Source: Clostridiales bacterium
GTDB lineage: Bacteria; Bacillota; Clostridia; Oscillospirales; CAG-272
DNA length: 64,000 nt
Reading direction: 5' to 3'
NCBI GenBank assembly: GCA_003523225.1
Contig: DPGK01000029.1
Coordinates: 129,175 to 193,174 of the forward strand
The notes beneath the pieces are model-generated. The model saw only the letters and a program-made list of their open reading frames with translations. It was not told the origin of the DNA and did not search any database. The translations under genes were made by a program, and so were the position numbers. This document shows positions 35,390 to 43,960 of the stretch, piece by piece. Positions within the stretch are counted from its first letter, which is position 1; the number at the start of each line of letters is the position of its first letter.

Positions 35390-35755
35390 ATGGCGTTTTT
35401 GGCGCGCAAAACGGTCGATGAGATCGCCGCGTCCGGTGGGGACGAGGATATGATCTCAACGTTCCGTAATACCGTTATGGTATTCAAAGAAGACGGCACG
35501 GCTGAAACACAAATGCGGCTTCCCGAGGACATTACTCAGGAACAGATCGACGCGGCAATTGAGGAGGGAACGAAGATCCTCGACGGTTGGGCTGTTATCA
35601 GCACCGAGGAATGGAAGACCGAGGACGGAAAGAATCTTTACAACACCGGCAGAGAAGGCGAAGTTCTCGGTGAGGAAGTATCTCCGTGGGTAGAGATCAA
35701 GGAGATCGGTGATATGATTGAAATTGATGTTTTGCGCTATGTTCGCGCCGAATAA
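35390..35755 (+). CDS. Small protein of unknown function
   Basis: A 121-aa acidic protein that I do not recognise. The central stretch TVMVFKEDGTAETQMRLP, followed later by a WVEIKEIGDMIEID strand, suggests a small beta barrel. It resembles lipocalin-like clostridial proteins that carry an EDGTAE turn, but this is a weak likeness. There is no clear ribosome site at the ATG, and the frame stays open for 66 bases upstream without an ATG, GTG or TTG. The true start may therefore be lost or non-standard. It lies 23 bases before the DUF6935 gene and is probably co-transcribed with it. Confidence 0.5.
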   Translation: MAFLARKTVDEIAASGGDEDMISTFRNTVMVFKEDGTAETQMRLPEDITQEQIDAAIEEGTKILDGWAVISTEEWKTEDGKNLYNTGREGEVLGEEVSPWVEIKEIGDMIEIDVLRYVRAE

Positions 35756-35778
35756 AAAACTATTGGAGGATAAAAATT

Positions 35779-36354
35779 ATGGCATTCTTTGACAAACTTA
35801 AAAGTAAGGCAACTTCCGCAGTCAGTGGAGCAGTAAAGCAGACGGCGCAGAACGCTGTTTGCAAGACCGAAAAAGTGGTTTTTTCGGATATTCCCGAAAC
35901 AATTGACGCCTTCAAGGCGCTGCCTCAGGCTGCGCTGTCATCTCCTTTTGACGCAGCGGCACTGGCAGTCGTCGCTCTGTCCGTATACCCGGCAGATAAG
36001 GAGCTTTGCTTCAGTATTCTGGATTACCTGCGCGGTCCGCGTCCGATGAACGGCATGGATAAGCAGTTCATTTCCGACCGTTTCCGTGAAAAGGACTATA
36101 TTCCGCGCTCCTGTTTTGAGGGTGCAACGCCGGAGAACGACTATATGCCGTCGTCCCCCTATACGGTAACGGTAAAATCCGATCCTCATTCATATGACGA
36201 GCAGGGAATTGCAAAGCTGTTCATTCCCTCCGGCGGAGCGGATGACCCGCGTCCCGTAAAGCTGCGTCAGGCAAAGGACGGCAAGTGGTATCTTTGGGAG
36301 CAGTTCCTGCTCACCGGAATCCGCCAGCCCGAAAGCAGCAATCCCTGGGCTTGA
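35779..36354 (+). CDS. DUF6935 domain protein
   Basis: A 191-aa cytoplasmic protein of unknown function. The N-terminus (MAFFDKLKSKATSAVSG) is an amphipathic Lys/Ala helix. The rest has the pattern FKALPQAALSSPFDAAALAV, GPRPMNGMDKQFI and KWYLWEQFLLTGIR, seen in DUF6935-type proteins of gut Clostridia, usually in small accessory clusters. A GGAGG ribosome site lies 8 bases before the ATG. No enzyme motif is visible. A strong terminator follows. Confidence 0.65.
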   Translation: MAFFDKLKSKATSAVSGAVKQTAQNAVCKTEKVVFSDIPETIDAFKALPQAALSSPFDAAALAVVALSVYPADKELCFSILDYLRGPRPMNGMDKQFISDRFREKDYIPRSCFEGATPENDYMPSSPYTVTVKSDPHSYDEQGIAKLFIPSGGADDPRPVKLRQAKDGKWYLWEQFLLTGIRQPESSNPWA

Positions 36355-36489
36355 TCTTCGCCTCGCGGCGACCTTGCGCGGATAATGCCGGCTAAGTGAT
36401 AGTGAAAAAGCTCTACCGCTTCCGGTTTGAGACAAAAGCGCGACCGTAAGCCGATAATACTCGGCGCGGTTAGAACTATCTAAAATAAT

Positions 36490-36535
36490 AAGCCGCTGTA
36501 TCTCAGAGATCATAAGCTCTGATATACAGCGGCTT
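36490..36535. terminator. Long stem terminator between convergent genes
   Basis: A 19-base stem with one mismatch (36490-36508 with 36517-36535) is flanked by A/T on both sides. It separates the DUF6935 gene from the convergent importer operon. The 135 bases before it (36355-36489) show nothing else. Confidence 0.8.
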
Positions 36536-36542
36536 TATTTCG

Positions 36543-37325
36543 TTACATAAAAAGTATTTTCTTTTTCTCTGCGGAGTTATCGTCAAGTGTATCGGATTTA
36601 ACTGCCCGGTATTCAAGGCGTTGAAGACCGAAAAGGGTTTCCGGTATATCTTTGGCGCAGAATTCCTCCGGCGTGCCGTAAAAGATACGCGCGCCGTCGT
36701 GTAATACGGTTATGAGGTCGGCAAGCTCAATGGCGCGGTTAATATCGTGAAGCACTGCTACCACGGTCTTGCCAGCGTCGCGTTCCGCACGCAGAAAATC
36801 GCACAGGTTCTTCATATATTCCGTGTCAAGATGCGCCCCCGGTTCGTCGAGCAGAAGGTTGGACGTGTCCTGCGCAAGCAGCATGGCGAAGTATGCCTTT
36901 TGCCGTTCACCGCCCGAAATACAGCCGAGATATGATTCCGCAAGAGCGGATATCCCGGTCTTTTCCATGACCTCTTCCACCTTCTCGCGGTCAGCGGGGG
37001 AGAGTATCCCCATCCGACCCGTGTACGGACTGCGCCCGTAAGAGACGAGCTGGCGGACAGTGATACCGGGACTGCGAAGCATTTGAGGCATTAAGGCTAT
37101 GCACCGTGCGCGCCGAGCCGTATCAATTGAGCGTATCTCATTGCCGTCAACGGAAATGCTGCCGTCATATGGGATAAGCCCCGACATGGCGCGGAGAAGT
37201 GTGGACTTTCCGCACCCGTTTTTGCCGAGTATCACTGTAATGCGCGACGGCTCGGCAGTAAAGGAGACCGAGTGCAGGACTTCTTTTTTGCCGTACTTTA
37301 CCTTGACATTTTTGCATTCAATCAT
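36543..37325 (-). CDS. Iron-chelate/cobalamin-type ABC importer ATPase
   Basis: A 260-aa FecE/FhuC/BtuD-type ATPase. Walker A is GKNGCGKSTLLRAM, the signature SGGERQKAYFAMLLAQ, and Walker B LLLDEPGAHLD, followed by VLHDINRA. It energises the FecCD permease encoded just upstream and overlaps it by 8 bases. It is the last gene of a four-gene operon that starts with the multidomain sulfur-redox protein. The cargo could be a siderophore, haem, cobalamin or another metal chelate; the ATPase alone does not tell. Confidence 0.88.
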   Translation of the reverse strand: MIECKNVKVKYGKKEVLHSVSFTAEPSRITVILGKNGCGKSTLLRAMSGLIPYDGSISVDGNEIRSIDTARRARCIALMPQMLRSPGITVRQLVSYGRSPYTGRMGILSPADREKVEEVMEKTGISALAESYLGCISGGERQKAYFAMLLAQDTSNLLLDEPGAHLDTEYMKNLCDFLRAERDAGKTVVAVLHDINRAIELADLITVLHDGARIFYGTPEEFCAKDIPETLFGLQRLEYRAVKSDTLDDNSAEKKKILFM

Positions 37326-38316
37326 GTTTTTTCCGCCTTCCGATCAATAGACAGATAAAGAAGGGCGCGCCGATAAACGCCATGATTATTCCCGCCGGAA
37401 GCTCCCCGGGGGCAAACAGCGTGCGCCCGGCAAGGTCGGAAAGCACAACGATTATCGCACCGCAAAGCGCGGCGTGTACAAGCCGCAGGCGAAGCCCCGA
37501 GCGTGTCAGTCGGCGCACAATGTGCGGTACGATAAGTCCGACAAAGCCGAGAAGCCCGGCAAAGGACACCGCTGCGGCGCACATTGCGCTTGCAAGGATG
37601 ATAGCTGTCAGGCGCACAGCGCGAACGGGAACTCCGAGCGAGCGCGCACCGTCGTCTCCGAGGCAGAGCAGCTCAAGCTTTGGTGCAATGATAAGGCTCG
37701 CGACAAGGCAGGCGGCGGTCATGACCGCGGGCACGGCAAGCTGCCCTGCGGCAATATCCGAAAATCCACCCACCGAAAAAGCCGCATATGAAGAAAGCGC
37801 GTCCGGATATTTTATCGAAAGAAAGGATATTCCGGCGCTGAAGACGGAGGATACCGCCACACCGGCAAGCACGACGGTGGACTTTTTTTCGTAGGAGGAG
37901 CTTAGCGACGACAGAAAAAGAACGATAAGCGTTGCGCTGAGCGCTCCTATGAAAGCCGCCACGGGCTGAAGCTGCCAGAGTGTGGGGAAGCGGCAGAGGA
38001 TCATCATTACCGCCAGACCTGCGCCGGAATTGACTCCGATGATGTTGGGCGCGCACAGATCGTTGTCGGTTACGGTTTGCAGAAGAAAGCCGGCGGCGGA
38101 CAGTGCAATTCCCGCAAGAGCCGCGGCAAGCACGCGCGGCAGACGTAGGCGGAACAGAATAATATATGCCGTATTGTCATTCCCCGATATCGCGTCGAAT
38201 ATCCGGCGCAGTGTAAGATTGACGCTTCCGAAGGCAAGCCCGCACAGCATTACTGCCGCGAGCAGTGCCGCAAGCGATATACCGATCACGGCATTTTTCC
38301 GCTTTTCGCTCATCAT
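37318..38316 (-). CDS. FecCD-family ABC importer permease
   Basis: A 332-aa permease with about ten hydrophobic helices. The family signatures are VNLTLRRIFDAISG, RLPRVLAAALAGIALSAAG, GVNSGAGLAV and, near the end, GLLGFVGLIVPHIVRRL. It forms a homodimer with two ATPase subunits. The ATG at 38316 overlaps the stop of the binding-protein gene as ATGA and has GGAG upstream. A second ATG follows directly. Confidence 0.9.
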   Translation of the reverse strand: MMSEKRKNAVIGISLAALLAAVMLCGLAFGSVNLTLRRIFDAISGNDNTAYIILFRLRLPRVLAAALAGIALSAAGFLLQTVTDNDLCAPNIIGVNSGAGLAVMMILCRFPTLWQLQPVAAFIGALSATLIVLFLSSLSSSYEKKSTVVLAGVAVSSVFSAGISFLSIKYPDALSSYAAFSVGGFSDIAAGQLAVPAVMTAACLVASLIIAPKLELLCLGDDGARSLGVPVRAVRLTAIILASAMCAAAVSFAGLLGFVGLIVPHIVRRLTRSGLRLRLVHAALCGAIIVVLSDLAGRTLFAPGELPAGIIMAFIGAPFFICLLIGRRKKHD

Positions 38317-39293
38317 GTTTTCTCCGGGTAAAGCAGTTCTGCAAGATATTCATATGCCTCTGCCCATCTGGCGTTCGGCTTGAAGTGAAACAGATCTTTG
38401 GGAAGATAAAAATACCTGTTCTCTTTTACGCAGGCAAGGTCTTTCCAGCCATCGGCGGCAAGCAGGGAATTCATATAATCCTTTGCCGCCGCCTCATCCC
38501 CCATTGTGGTGATAAAAAGATAGTCCGGGTCCTCCACGAGTATTGCTTCAAGACTGAGGCTTGAGGAAAGCTCGTTGTTGGTGTCGGCGATATTACGCGC
38601 GCCAAGCTCACTGAGCATTACGCAGGCAAAATTATCGGATGTTGTTTTGGCTTTTGTGGATTTGGCGGATGACCCCGCGCGGACAAAAAGTATCGAGGGG
38701 GTGCTGTCTGCCGAGGATATCAGGTCAAAAAGCGCGTCTATCTGCTCCTTAACCTTAATACCGTATGTCTCGTAGCGGGCATCCTCGCCGGTTATATTGC
38801 AGAATATTTCAAGAACGCCGAGGTAATCCGAAAAGCTCTCGACCCTGAAAAGCGCCGCCGGAATGCCGACCGAGCGGCAGAAGTCCACGGCATTGGTCTG
38901 ACAGGCATAGTCAGCCGTTCCTATTACAAGGTCGGGGGACTCCGATGTCAGAGTTTCAAGGTCAATTGTTGTATGCCCTGCGCCCGCGTCCACAAGAACG
39001 GCGCTGTCTCCGGCAAATCCGCGTTCAACTGCCTCTCCTACGGTAATATCAACATTTCCGCCTGCCGTTACCCATATGTCAGCGTATGAGGAAAACAGCA
39101 CGGCAACCTTTTTCGGGCGTGCGGTCAGCGTTACGTCAGCGCCGGTGCTGTCGGAGAAGGTGTAGCTCCATTCCGCACCGTCGTTTGCAGACGTAGTGCC
39201 GCCATTTCCAAGCTCTGACTGCCCGCCTGCGGCGCAGGAGACAAGCAGCAGCGCCGCGACGGCAGTGATAAGGAATCTGGGCAGCTTCAGCAA
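38313..39293 (-). CDS. Metal-chelate-type substrate-binding lipoprotein
   Basis: A 326-aa lipoprotein with lipobox LVSC (Cys20). It is of the helical-backbone TroA/BtuF/FhuD class: VTLTARPKKVAVLFSSYADI at the first lobe and SPDLVIGTADYACQTNAVDF before the long hinge helix. Translation starts at TTG (39293) behind a strong GGGAGG site and overlaps the end of the redox gene by 7 bases, so the two are coupled. It would deliver cargo to the FecCD permease. The extra cysteines near the presumed cleft (residues about 125-140) are unusual for a siderophore binder. Confidence 0.85.
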   Translation of the reverse strand: MLKLPRFLITAVAALLLVSCAAGGQSELGNGGTTSANDGAEWSYTFSDSTGADVTLTARPKKVAVLFSSYADIWVTAGGNVDITVGEAVERGFAGDSAVLVDAGAGHTTIDLETLTSESPDLVIGTADYACQTNAVDFCRSVGIPAALFRVESFSDYLGVLEIFCNITGEDARYETYGIKVKEQIDALFDLISSADSTPSILFVRAGSSAKSTKAKTTSDNFACVMLSELGARNIADTNNELSSSLSLEAILVEDPDYLFITTMGDEAAAKDYMNSLLAADGWKDLACVKENRYFYLPKDLFHFKPNARWAEAYEYLAELLYPEKT

Positions 39294-41857
39294 GTTGCGC
39301 CTCCCTTTACGGTCTTCTTCATTATTTCGTCCTTGTTTATCTTTCCGTTCAGCAGCTTGTCCTCAACGTAGTCAAAGCCAAGCCGTGCCACGGTATCAGA
39401 GAAGCGTTCCCCGGTAATGCCCTCGTTTCTGAACAGCAATATTGCACGGTCAACCGTTTCAATGACTTCTTCCTCGGTGCGGAAGATGCGTCCGAGCGCC
39501 TGTCCCTGCGCGACCTGCTTGCCCCAGCGTCCGCCGATATAGATCTTGTAGCCGACAGCACTTTCGTTTACCGCTCCGAACGGGCACTTGCCGATGCAGC
39601 GACCGCAGTGGTTGCATTTTTCGGCGTCGATAACGATCTTTTCGTCCGTCATCCTTGCGGTCTTGATGGGACAGTTCTTTTCAACCTGACATATCTTGCA
39701 GCCGCGGCATTTTGAAGTGTCGATCTCGGGCACGCGCTGACCTATGATGCCAAGGTCGTTGAGGTCGGGCTTTACGCAGTTGTTGGGGCATCCGCCGACC
39801 GCGATCTTAAATTTGTGCGGCAGGATAAGGTCATGATATCCCTTGTAGAACAGCTCGTGCAGCTTTTCGGAAAGACCGAAGGTGTCAATAAGACCGTACT
39901 GGCAGGTCGTTCCCTTGCAGGACACCACCGGGCGTACCTTTGAGCCTGTACCGCCCGTTTCAAGTCCGTGCGCGGCAAGAAATTCAAAAAGTCCGTCGAG
40001 ATTTTCATATTTTACGCCCTGAATTTCAAGCGTCAGACGTGTCGTCATGGTGACCTCGCCCGAACCGTATTTTTCCGCTGCCTCGGCGATCATACGGTGC
40101 TCATCGGAGGTTATTTTGCCGTTGCGGGTGATAACGCGGACGTTGAAAACGTCGTCGTATCTCTTGTCCTGAAGGCATCCGAGTCCCTTTACACGCTTTA
40201 TCTCATCGGGGGAGAGCTTCTGCCCGTTTCTTTCAACGCGCACTTTGTTGAAGGCGACGCCGCCCTCAAGTACCTTGGTGTTGACGTAGCCCGCATGCTT
40301 CAGTCGGTTCTGCAGGAAATAAGCGCGTTTACCGCGTGTGCAGACGAGCAGCAGCTTTTCATCCTTTGCAATGCCATCTATTCCGTTGTCAGCCTTTGTG
40401 ATGTCTACCCAACGCGCGCCGGGAATGTCGGGGGCGGGCTGAGCGTCGATGACGGTGTACCCTTTAGCGGCGCCGGCTGCGTATTCCGCAGGGGTAAAGC
40501 TGTCAAGCACACCCGCGAGCTTGTTTTCAAGCACACAGCATGCGGTTGCAAACGGATGTATTGCAGTGGAGAAGGGGGGAGCGTAGGCAAAATCAAGCGT
40601 ATCAAACTGATCGACGCGCGCTTTAAGGGAAATACCCGTCACGGCGATATCTATTATCTTGTCCACCTCTCCGGCGCCTATTGTCTGAACGCCGAGCAGA
40701 CGTCCGGAATCCTTGTCGGCTGTCAGCTTTATTATGAGCATGGACGAGTCGGGATAGTAATGCGCCTTGTCGTCGGTGACGCAGACGGCGGAAACGGCGT
40801 TATAGCCCTGAAGCTTTGCATCGCGCTCGGTAAGACCGGTTCTGCCGCAGTTGAGATGGGGCAGTACCTTTGCCACACCTGTTCCGAGGCATCCGCCGTA
40901 GCTGTTGCTTCCGCCTGAAATGTTGCGGGCGAGCAGGCGCGCGGTTATGTTGGCGGTGGAGCCCATTGCCGACCACTGGGGTTTGCCGGTAATGAGATTT
41001 CTCACCTCGGCGCAGTCTCCGGCGGCGTATACGTCGGGGATGTTTGTCTGCATATTTTCATCAGTCACTATCGTTCCGCGGTGCATCTCAATGCCCGAAC
41101 CCTCAAGGAACGCGGTGGCGGGGCGGATGCCGATTGCCATTATGACGATATCGGCGGGCAGACGTCCGGCGTTTGTCACCACAGCTTCCGCTTTTCCGTC
41201 TCCCTCTATCGCGCTGAGGCTTGTCCCGGTAAGAACGCGTATGCCTTCCTGCTGGAGCTGTCTCTTTACATAGTCAGCCATTTCGGTGTCGAAGGCGGAG
41301 GGCATGATGGTTTCGGCGGCGTCGATCACCGTCACCGACAGACCGAGCGAGCTGAGGTTTTCAGCCATTTCAAGTCCGATAAATCCGGCTCCGCATACCA
41401 CGGCGCGGCGGCATCCGGTGCGTTCTATGTACTCTTTTATGTTTTGGGCGTCATCCGGTGTGCGGACGGCAAAAACTCCGGGCAGATCAACTCCGTCCGC
41501 GCGGGGAATAAACGGGGCGGCTCCTACGGCGATTATCAGCTTGTCATAGCTCTCGCTTCCGGTCTCGCCAGACTGCATACGCCAGCTTACTCGCTTGGCT
41601 GATGTGTCAACAGCGGTCGCCTCACAGCCGACAGTCACCGCGGCTCCGGTAAGAGCGGAGAATTTTTCTGGCGTGTTTACAACAAGCTCGCTTCTGTCTT
41701 CGATGCTTCCGCCGACAAAGTAGGGAAGTCCGCAGCCTGCATATGAAATTTCCGTGCTTTTGGTCAGGATCCGAACATCAGCGTCTCTGTTACAACGCTT
41801 GAGCTTGGCGGCAGCCTTGGTTCCCGCGGCAACACCGCCGATGATTAAAATTTTCAT
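39287..41857 (-). CDS. CoA-disulfide reductase/rhodanese/siroheme reductase-like/ferredoxin fusion
   Basis: An 856-aa redox protein with four modules. Residues 1 to about 440 are a flavin disulfide reductase of the CoA-disulfide reductase type, with redox Cys42 in YAGCGLPYF and GD-C-A at VYAAGDCAEV. Residues about 460-545 are a rhodanese-like domain with Cys506 in LVCTRGKRAY. Residues about 570-700 resemble sulfite/nitrite reductases, with putative siroheme/cluster cysteines 647, 652, 690 and 694. Two 4Fe-4S motifs follow at about 715-765. A role in reducing polysulfide, thiosulfate or sulfite to sulfide fits the parts, but no activity is proven. It leads an operon with a FecBCD importer and is divergent from lysR. 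Confidence 0.82.
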   Translation of the reverse strand: MKILIIGGVAAGTKAAAKLKRCNRDADVRILTKSTEISYAGCGLPYFVGGSIEDRSELVVNTPEKFSALTGAAVTVGCEATAVDTSAKRVSWRMQSGETGSESYDKLIIAVGAAPFIPRADGVDLPGVFAVRTPDDAQNIKEYIERTGCRRAVVCGAGFIGLEMAENLSSLGLSVTVIDAAETIMPSAFDTEMADYVKRQLQQEGIRVLTGTSLSAIEGDGKAEAVVTNAGRLPADIVIMAIGIRPATAFLEGSGIEMHRGTIVTDENMQTNIPDVYAAGDCAEVRNLITGKPQWSAMGSTANITARLLARNISGGSNSYGGCLGTGVAKVLPHLNCGRTGLTERDAKLQGYNAVSAVCVTDDKAHYYPDSSMLIIKLTADKDSGRLLGVQTIGAGEVDKIIDIAVTGISLKARVDQFDTLDFAYAPPFSTAIHPFATACCVLENKLAGVLDSFTPAEYAAGAAKGYTVIDAQPAPDIPGARWVDITKADNGIDGIAKDEKLLLVCTRGKRAYFLQNRLKHAGYVNTKVLEGGVAFNKVRVERNGQKLSPDEIKRVKGLGCLQDKRYDDVFNVRVITRNGKITSDEHRMIAEAAEKYGSGEVTMTTRLTLEIQGVKYENLDGLFEFLAAHGLETGGTGSKVRPVVSCKGTTCQYGLIDTFGLSEKLHELFYKGYHDLILPHKFKIAVGGCPNNCVKPDLNDLGIIGQRVPEIDTSKCRGCKICQVEKNCPIKTARMTDEKIVIDAEKCNHCGRCIGKCPFGAVNESAVGYKIYIGGRWGKQVAQGQALGRIFRTEEEVIETVDRAILLFRNEGITGERFSDTVARLGFDYVEDKLLNGKINKDEIMKKTVKGGATC

Positions 41858-41891
41858 AAGGTTAAATCCCCCTTTTTCTTTTTACATCTTG

Positions 41892-41944
41892 ATTATAGCA
41901 TGTTTTTGTGATAAAATCAAATCATCATTTTATATCGTTTGATT
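41892..41944. promoter_or_regulatory. Promoter and nested operator repeats between lysR and the redox operon
   Basis: The minus-strand promoter is TTGATT (41920-41915), 17 bases, TATAAT (41897-41892). Two inverted repeats overlap it: AATCAAA (41915-41921) with TTTGATT (41938-41944), and ATAAAAT (41911-41917) with ATTTTAT (41927-41933). One half-site covers the -35 box. The layout fits autoregulated LysR control of the divergent operon. Confidence 0.65.
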
Positions 41945-41991
41945 AATTTTTATTATTAACACTTATAAAATATTGTTTACCGGGGGTTTGT

Positions 41992-42840
41992 ATGGTAGAT
42001 CAGAAACTTCTGACCTTTCTTAAGCTTTGCGAGACTATGAATTACCACGAGACCGCAAGGCTGCTTAACATGACTCAGCCCGCCGTCACCCAGCATATTC
42101 GCGCGCTGGAGGATGAGTACGGCTGCCGGTTTTTTATTTACGATCACCGCAGGCTGACAAAAACCAAGGAGGCAGAGACGCTTGAGGCGTACGCCCGCAG
42201 TGCCGTTTTCAACGAGGGGAGACTGAAGGTATCTCTCGGCAAGTCGGAGATGGAGCGCTTCCGCATCGGCGCAACAAAAAGCATAGGCGAATACATGATA
42301 GGGGAAATGGTGTCGTCGTTCCTTTCCGACCGCGGCAGAACGGCGGATATTACCATAGACAATACCGAGCATCTGCTTGGTATGCTTGACAAGAATCTTA
42401 TTGATTTTGCCCTTATAGAAGGCTCCTTCAGCAAGCTGAAATACGGGTATAGGCTGTTCCGTAACGAGCCGATGACGGGAATATGCGCCGTCGGTCACCC
42501 TTTTGACGGCAGGTGTCTTTCAATTGAGGATCTGTTCGGAGAAACGCTCATCCTGCGAGAGCCGGGGTCGGGAACGCGGGATATCTTCAGCGCTATCCTT
42601 GCCGAGCACGGGTATTCGGGGGATGATTTCTATCGCACGGTAATGGTGAGCGAATTTTCGCTGCTGTGCACTCTTGTGCGTCTGGGAACGGGTATTTCGT
42701 TCGTATATGAATCGGTGGCGAGGTCTAACAGCGGCATCGGAAGATTTTCAATCAACGGCATCAACGCCGTTCATGAGCTTAACTATGTTTTTCTGAAAAA
42801 TACGGTTGCGGGAGACATGATAAATTCATTTCAGACCTGA
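41992..42840 (+). CDS. LysR-family transcription regulator
   Basis: A 282-aa regulator. The N-terminal winged helix-turn-helix reads FLKLCETMNYHETARLLNMT then QPAVTQHIRALEDEYG, typical of LysR proteins. The effector-binding domain follows from about residue 85, with the GSGTRDIF substrate-loop motif. It is divergent from the sulfur-redox/FecBCD operon, with nested inverted repeats in the 134-base gap, so it very likely controls that operon. The start follows a GGGGG-rich ribosome site. The effector is unknown; CysB/CysL-like regulators respond to sulfur metabolites, but no specific match is claimed. Confidence 0.9.
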   Translation: MVDQKLLTFLKLCETMNYHETARLLNMTQPAVTQHIRALEDEYGCRFFIYDHRRLTKTKEAETLEAYARSAVFNEGRLKVSLGKSEMERFRIGATKSIGEYMIGEMVSSFLSDRGRTADITIDNTEHLLGMLDKNLIDFALIEGSFSKLKYGYRLFRNEPMTGICAVGHPFDGRCLSIEDLFGETLILREPGSGTRDIFSAILAEHGYSGDDFYRTVMVSEFSLLCTLVRLGTGISFVYESVARSNSGIGRFSINGINAVHELNYVFLKNTVAGDMINSFQT

Positions 42841-42893
42841 CAGATAACTCCCGCAGGATCGGATTGAACCTTAAATATCTCATCATGTAAATA

Positions 42894-42922
42894 TTGACAA
42901 ATACATGTGCGTACTGTATAAT
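42894..42922 (+). promoter_or_regulatory. Perfect consensus sigma-A promoter of vanW
   Basis: TTGACA (42894-42899), 17 bases, TATAAT (42917-42922). The gene starts at 43016, leaving a leader of about 85 bases in which I see no clear structure. Confidence 0.85.
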
Positions 42923-43015
42923 AATATTAGCATTACAGTGTTACAGTCGCAACAGATGATCCGGAAATGACAGCCTTTCTGTCCGTCCCCAAATGCAAAT
43001 GTGTGAGGTAGAGCT

Positions 43016-43912
43016 GTGAGAGTCAAGGTTAAAAATGAAAAGGATTCGAGAGTAGAGAAGCCGATACGTCGCTCGGCACTGAGGATAAAGCTCGGCACGC
43101 TTTATTACGGAGTCAGGAGATACCGGATGTGGTTCGGTATGCGTCGGCAGTTTGCGCGGGAAAAAAGCACCGAGCCGCTGCCATATCAGTATTTCAGCCA
43201 TAAAACGCTCCTTTTGCGCAAGCTCAAGGACGTGGATATGTGGATGCAGTACAACAAGATAACAAATCTGAAGCTCGCGGCGGCGCGGCTCAACGGGATG
43301 ATCCTGCACCCGGGCGAGGTATTCAGCTACTGGCGACTTATAGGTATGCCGACGAGGATCAAGGGCTATAAAAAAGGGATGATCCTGCGCAACGGCAGAT
43401 GCGAGGCGGGAGTCGGCGGTGGGCTTTGCCAGCTTTCAAACCTTATTTTCTGGATGACGATACATACGCCGCTTACAGTGATAGAAAGACACCGCCACGG
43501 GTACGACGTATTTCCGGATTCAAACCGCACCCAACCGTTTGCAAGCGGTGCTACCTGTTCATATCCGCACATTGACCTTATGATAAGAAACGACACAGAG
43601 TCGGACTATCAGCTTTTTGTGTACGTGGGAGACGAGTATCTGCACGGCGAATGGCGGGTCTCTGATAAGCCGGAGCTGAGATTTGAGATAGTTGAGAGAA
43701 ACCACGAAATGCGGGCAGAGTATTGGGGCGGCTACACCCGCCGGAATGAGATATACCAGCTTATATACGACAGCGCGGGAGAACTCATCGAGGATCGCTT
43801 GCTTATAAAAAATGCCGCTATTATGATGTATACGCCGTTCCTTGAGGAAAGTTCTCCCTCGGCAGTCGGTGCGGAAAAAAATCAGGATGAAAGCGGCGAG
43901 GCGACGCAGTAA
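43016..43912 (+). CDS. VanW family protein
   Basis: A 298-aa protein of the VanW family, known from the vancomycin-resistance B operon and common in Clostridia, with unknown biochemical role. The core LNGMILHPGEVFSYWRLIG, then GRCEAGVGGGLCQLSNLIFW and ERHRHGYDV is complete. There is no signal peptide, and the N-terminus is basic. It begins at GTG, 7 bases after a GAGG site. No other van resistance genes are near, so resistance should not be inferred. Confidence 0.85.
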   Translation: MRVKVKNEKDSRVEKPIRRSALRIKLGTLYYGVRRYRMWFGMRRQFAREKSTEPLPYQYFSHKTLLLRKLKDVDMWMQYNKITNLKLAAARLNGMILHPGEVFSYWRLIGMPTRIKGYKKGMILRNGRCEAGVGGGLCQLSNLIFWMTIHTPLTVIERHRHGYDVFPDSNRTQPFASGATCSYPHIDLMIRNDTESDYQLFVYVGDEYLHGEWRVSDKPELRFEIVERNHEMRAEYWGGYTRRNEIYQLIYDSAGELIEDRLLIKNAAIMMYTPFLEESSPSAVGAEKNQDESGEATQ

Positions 43913-43960
43913 TACAGCATAAAATAACAGAACATCAAGCCGGAAAGATGGTAGTATAAA

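Noticed and set aside
43016..43912. Vancomycin-resistance locus (VanW here, VanY-like at 27038)
   Set aside because: The two genes are 15 kb apart and no vanH, vanA/B ligase, vanX or VanRS pair is present. Both families are common housekeeping genes in Clostridia.
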